DNA of 64,000 bases from JAEUMY01 sp033764435 (GTDB lineage: Bacteria; Pseudomonadota; Gammaproteobacteria; Burkholderiales; Usitatibacteraceae), in the NCBI GenBank assembly GCA_033764435.1, contig JANRIX010000005.1, positions 62,001 to 126,000 of the forward strand, given 5' to 3'. Shown here in pieces: positions 63,755-64,000 of this stretch. The notes under the pieces are model-generated. The model was not told the origin of the DNA, did not search any database, and saw only the letters and a program-made list of their open reading frames with translations. Positions within the stretch are counted from its first letter, which is position 1; every line of letters begins with the position of its first letter. The position numbers were made by a program, and so were the translations under genes.

Positions 63755-64000
63755 TCAATTTGCAAGAACCTTGCCGTGGCGCACGAAAGGCAGGTTCACC
63801 ACCTTCGCGGCGAGCTGCTTGTCACGAATCACGACCTGCACGATGGCGCCGGGCGCAACCCCCAGCGGAATGCGCGCCAGCGCGATGGATTGCTGCATGG
63901 AAGGCGAGAACGTGCCGCTGGTGATCTCGCCCTTGCCGGCGGGTGTGAGAACTTCCTGATGCGCACGCAGCACGCCGCCCTTTTCCTGCAGGATCAGGCC
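63755..64000 (-). CDS. gcvT: Aminomethyltransferase, T protein (5' part outside window)
   Basis: Only the C-terminal 81 codons are in the window; the frame is open through the right edge. The segment GLILQEKGGVLRAHQEVL, then GKGEITSGTFSPSMQQSIALARIP and the closing VRHGKVLAN match the GcvT C-terminal barrel. The protein transfers the methylene group to tetrahydrofolate. It precedes gcvH and gcvP in a T-H-P order. Confidence 0.95.
   Translation of the reverse strand, partial: GLILQEKGGVLRAHQEVLTPAGKGEITSGTFSPSMQQSIALARIPLGVAPGAIVQVVIRDKQLAAKVVNLPFVRHGKVLAN

Overview
The window is gene-dense, GC-rich bacterial chromosome that most resembles a betaproteobacterium. The order tig-clpP-clpX-lon-hupB-tRNA-Val-tRNA-Asp-ppiD, the hpnCDE squalene genes, an AcrR/AcrAB/OprM locus and the gcv glycine-cleavage genes all fit that group. 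I cannot name a genus from sequence alone. There is no transposase, integrase, phage gene or CRISPR array, so this looks like stable core chromosome with a few lineage-specific genes.

Layout: 1-356 is the end of a DUF4394 protein. 452-11806 (minus strand) is a peptide-type ABC importer with one fused double ATPase, two permeases and four tandem paralogous family-5 substrate-binding proteins. 11988-14358 holds an O-antigen-ligase-like membrane protein and a glycosyltransferase. 14534-15319 is fabI. 15419-23863 is the protein quality-control block: ppiD, two tRNAs, hupB, lon, clpX, clpP, tig and tRNA-Leu. 24113-27893 is hpnC-hpnD-hpnE plus a short-chain dehydrogenase whose usual catalytic Tyr position is Phe. 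28085-31541 is a signalling cassette: a cyclase-homology/PEGA membrane protein, a duplicated TssQ-like lipoprotein and a membrane Ser/Thr kinase. 31600-38625 is acrR, a near-canonical AcrR operator, acrA, acrB and an OprM-type channel. 38633-44320 holds ferredoxin-NADP reductase, an MsbA-like exporter and a 983-residue winged-helix/coiled-coil/AsmA-like fusion. 44586-57960 is a mixed set: a FecR-like envelope protein, KTSC, MsrA, DUF455, a PAS-GGDEF-EAL protein, an SDR, a GlcG/HbpS-like protein, a SWIB/histone-H1-like protein, a zinc ribbon protein, a hydrolase, an Fpg/Nei glycosylase, dsbB, ltaE and DUF2237. 58199-64000 has a cold-shock gene, a Tat-exported amidase, gcvP, gcvH and the 3' part of gcvT.

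The strongest unexplained signal is not a gene. A perfect 12-bp palindrome, GCGAATATTCGC, occurs at least 22 times, where about 0.004 copies are expected for an arbitrary 12-mer in 64 kb. Seventeen copies lie inside genes and use all three reading frames (encoding ANIR, EYS or RIFA); five are intergenic. Exact copies outnumber the one-mismatch versions I could find (five). This behaves like the cyanobacterial highly iterated palindrome HIP1 but with a different, longer sequence. It suggests a genome-wide DNA-level system, such as a methylation, nucleoid, repair or segregation site, whose protein partner is not identifiable here.

Small mobile or palindromic repeats also occur around gcvH, and one REP-like fragment appears to have been absorbed in frame into gcvP.
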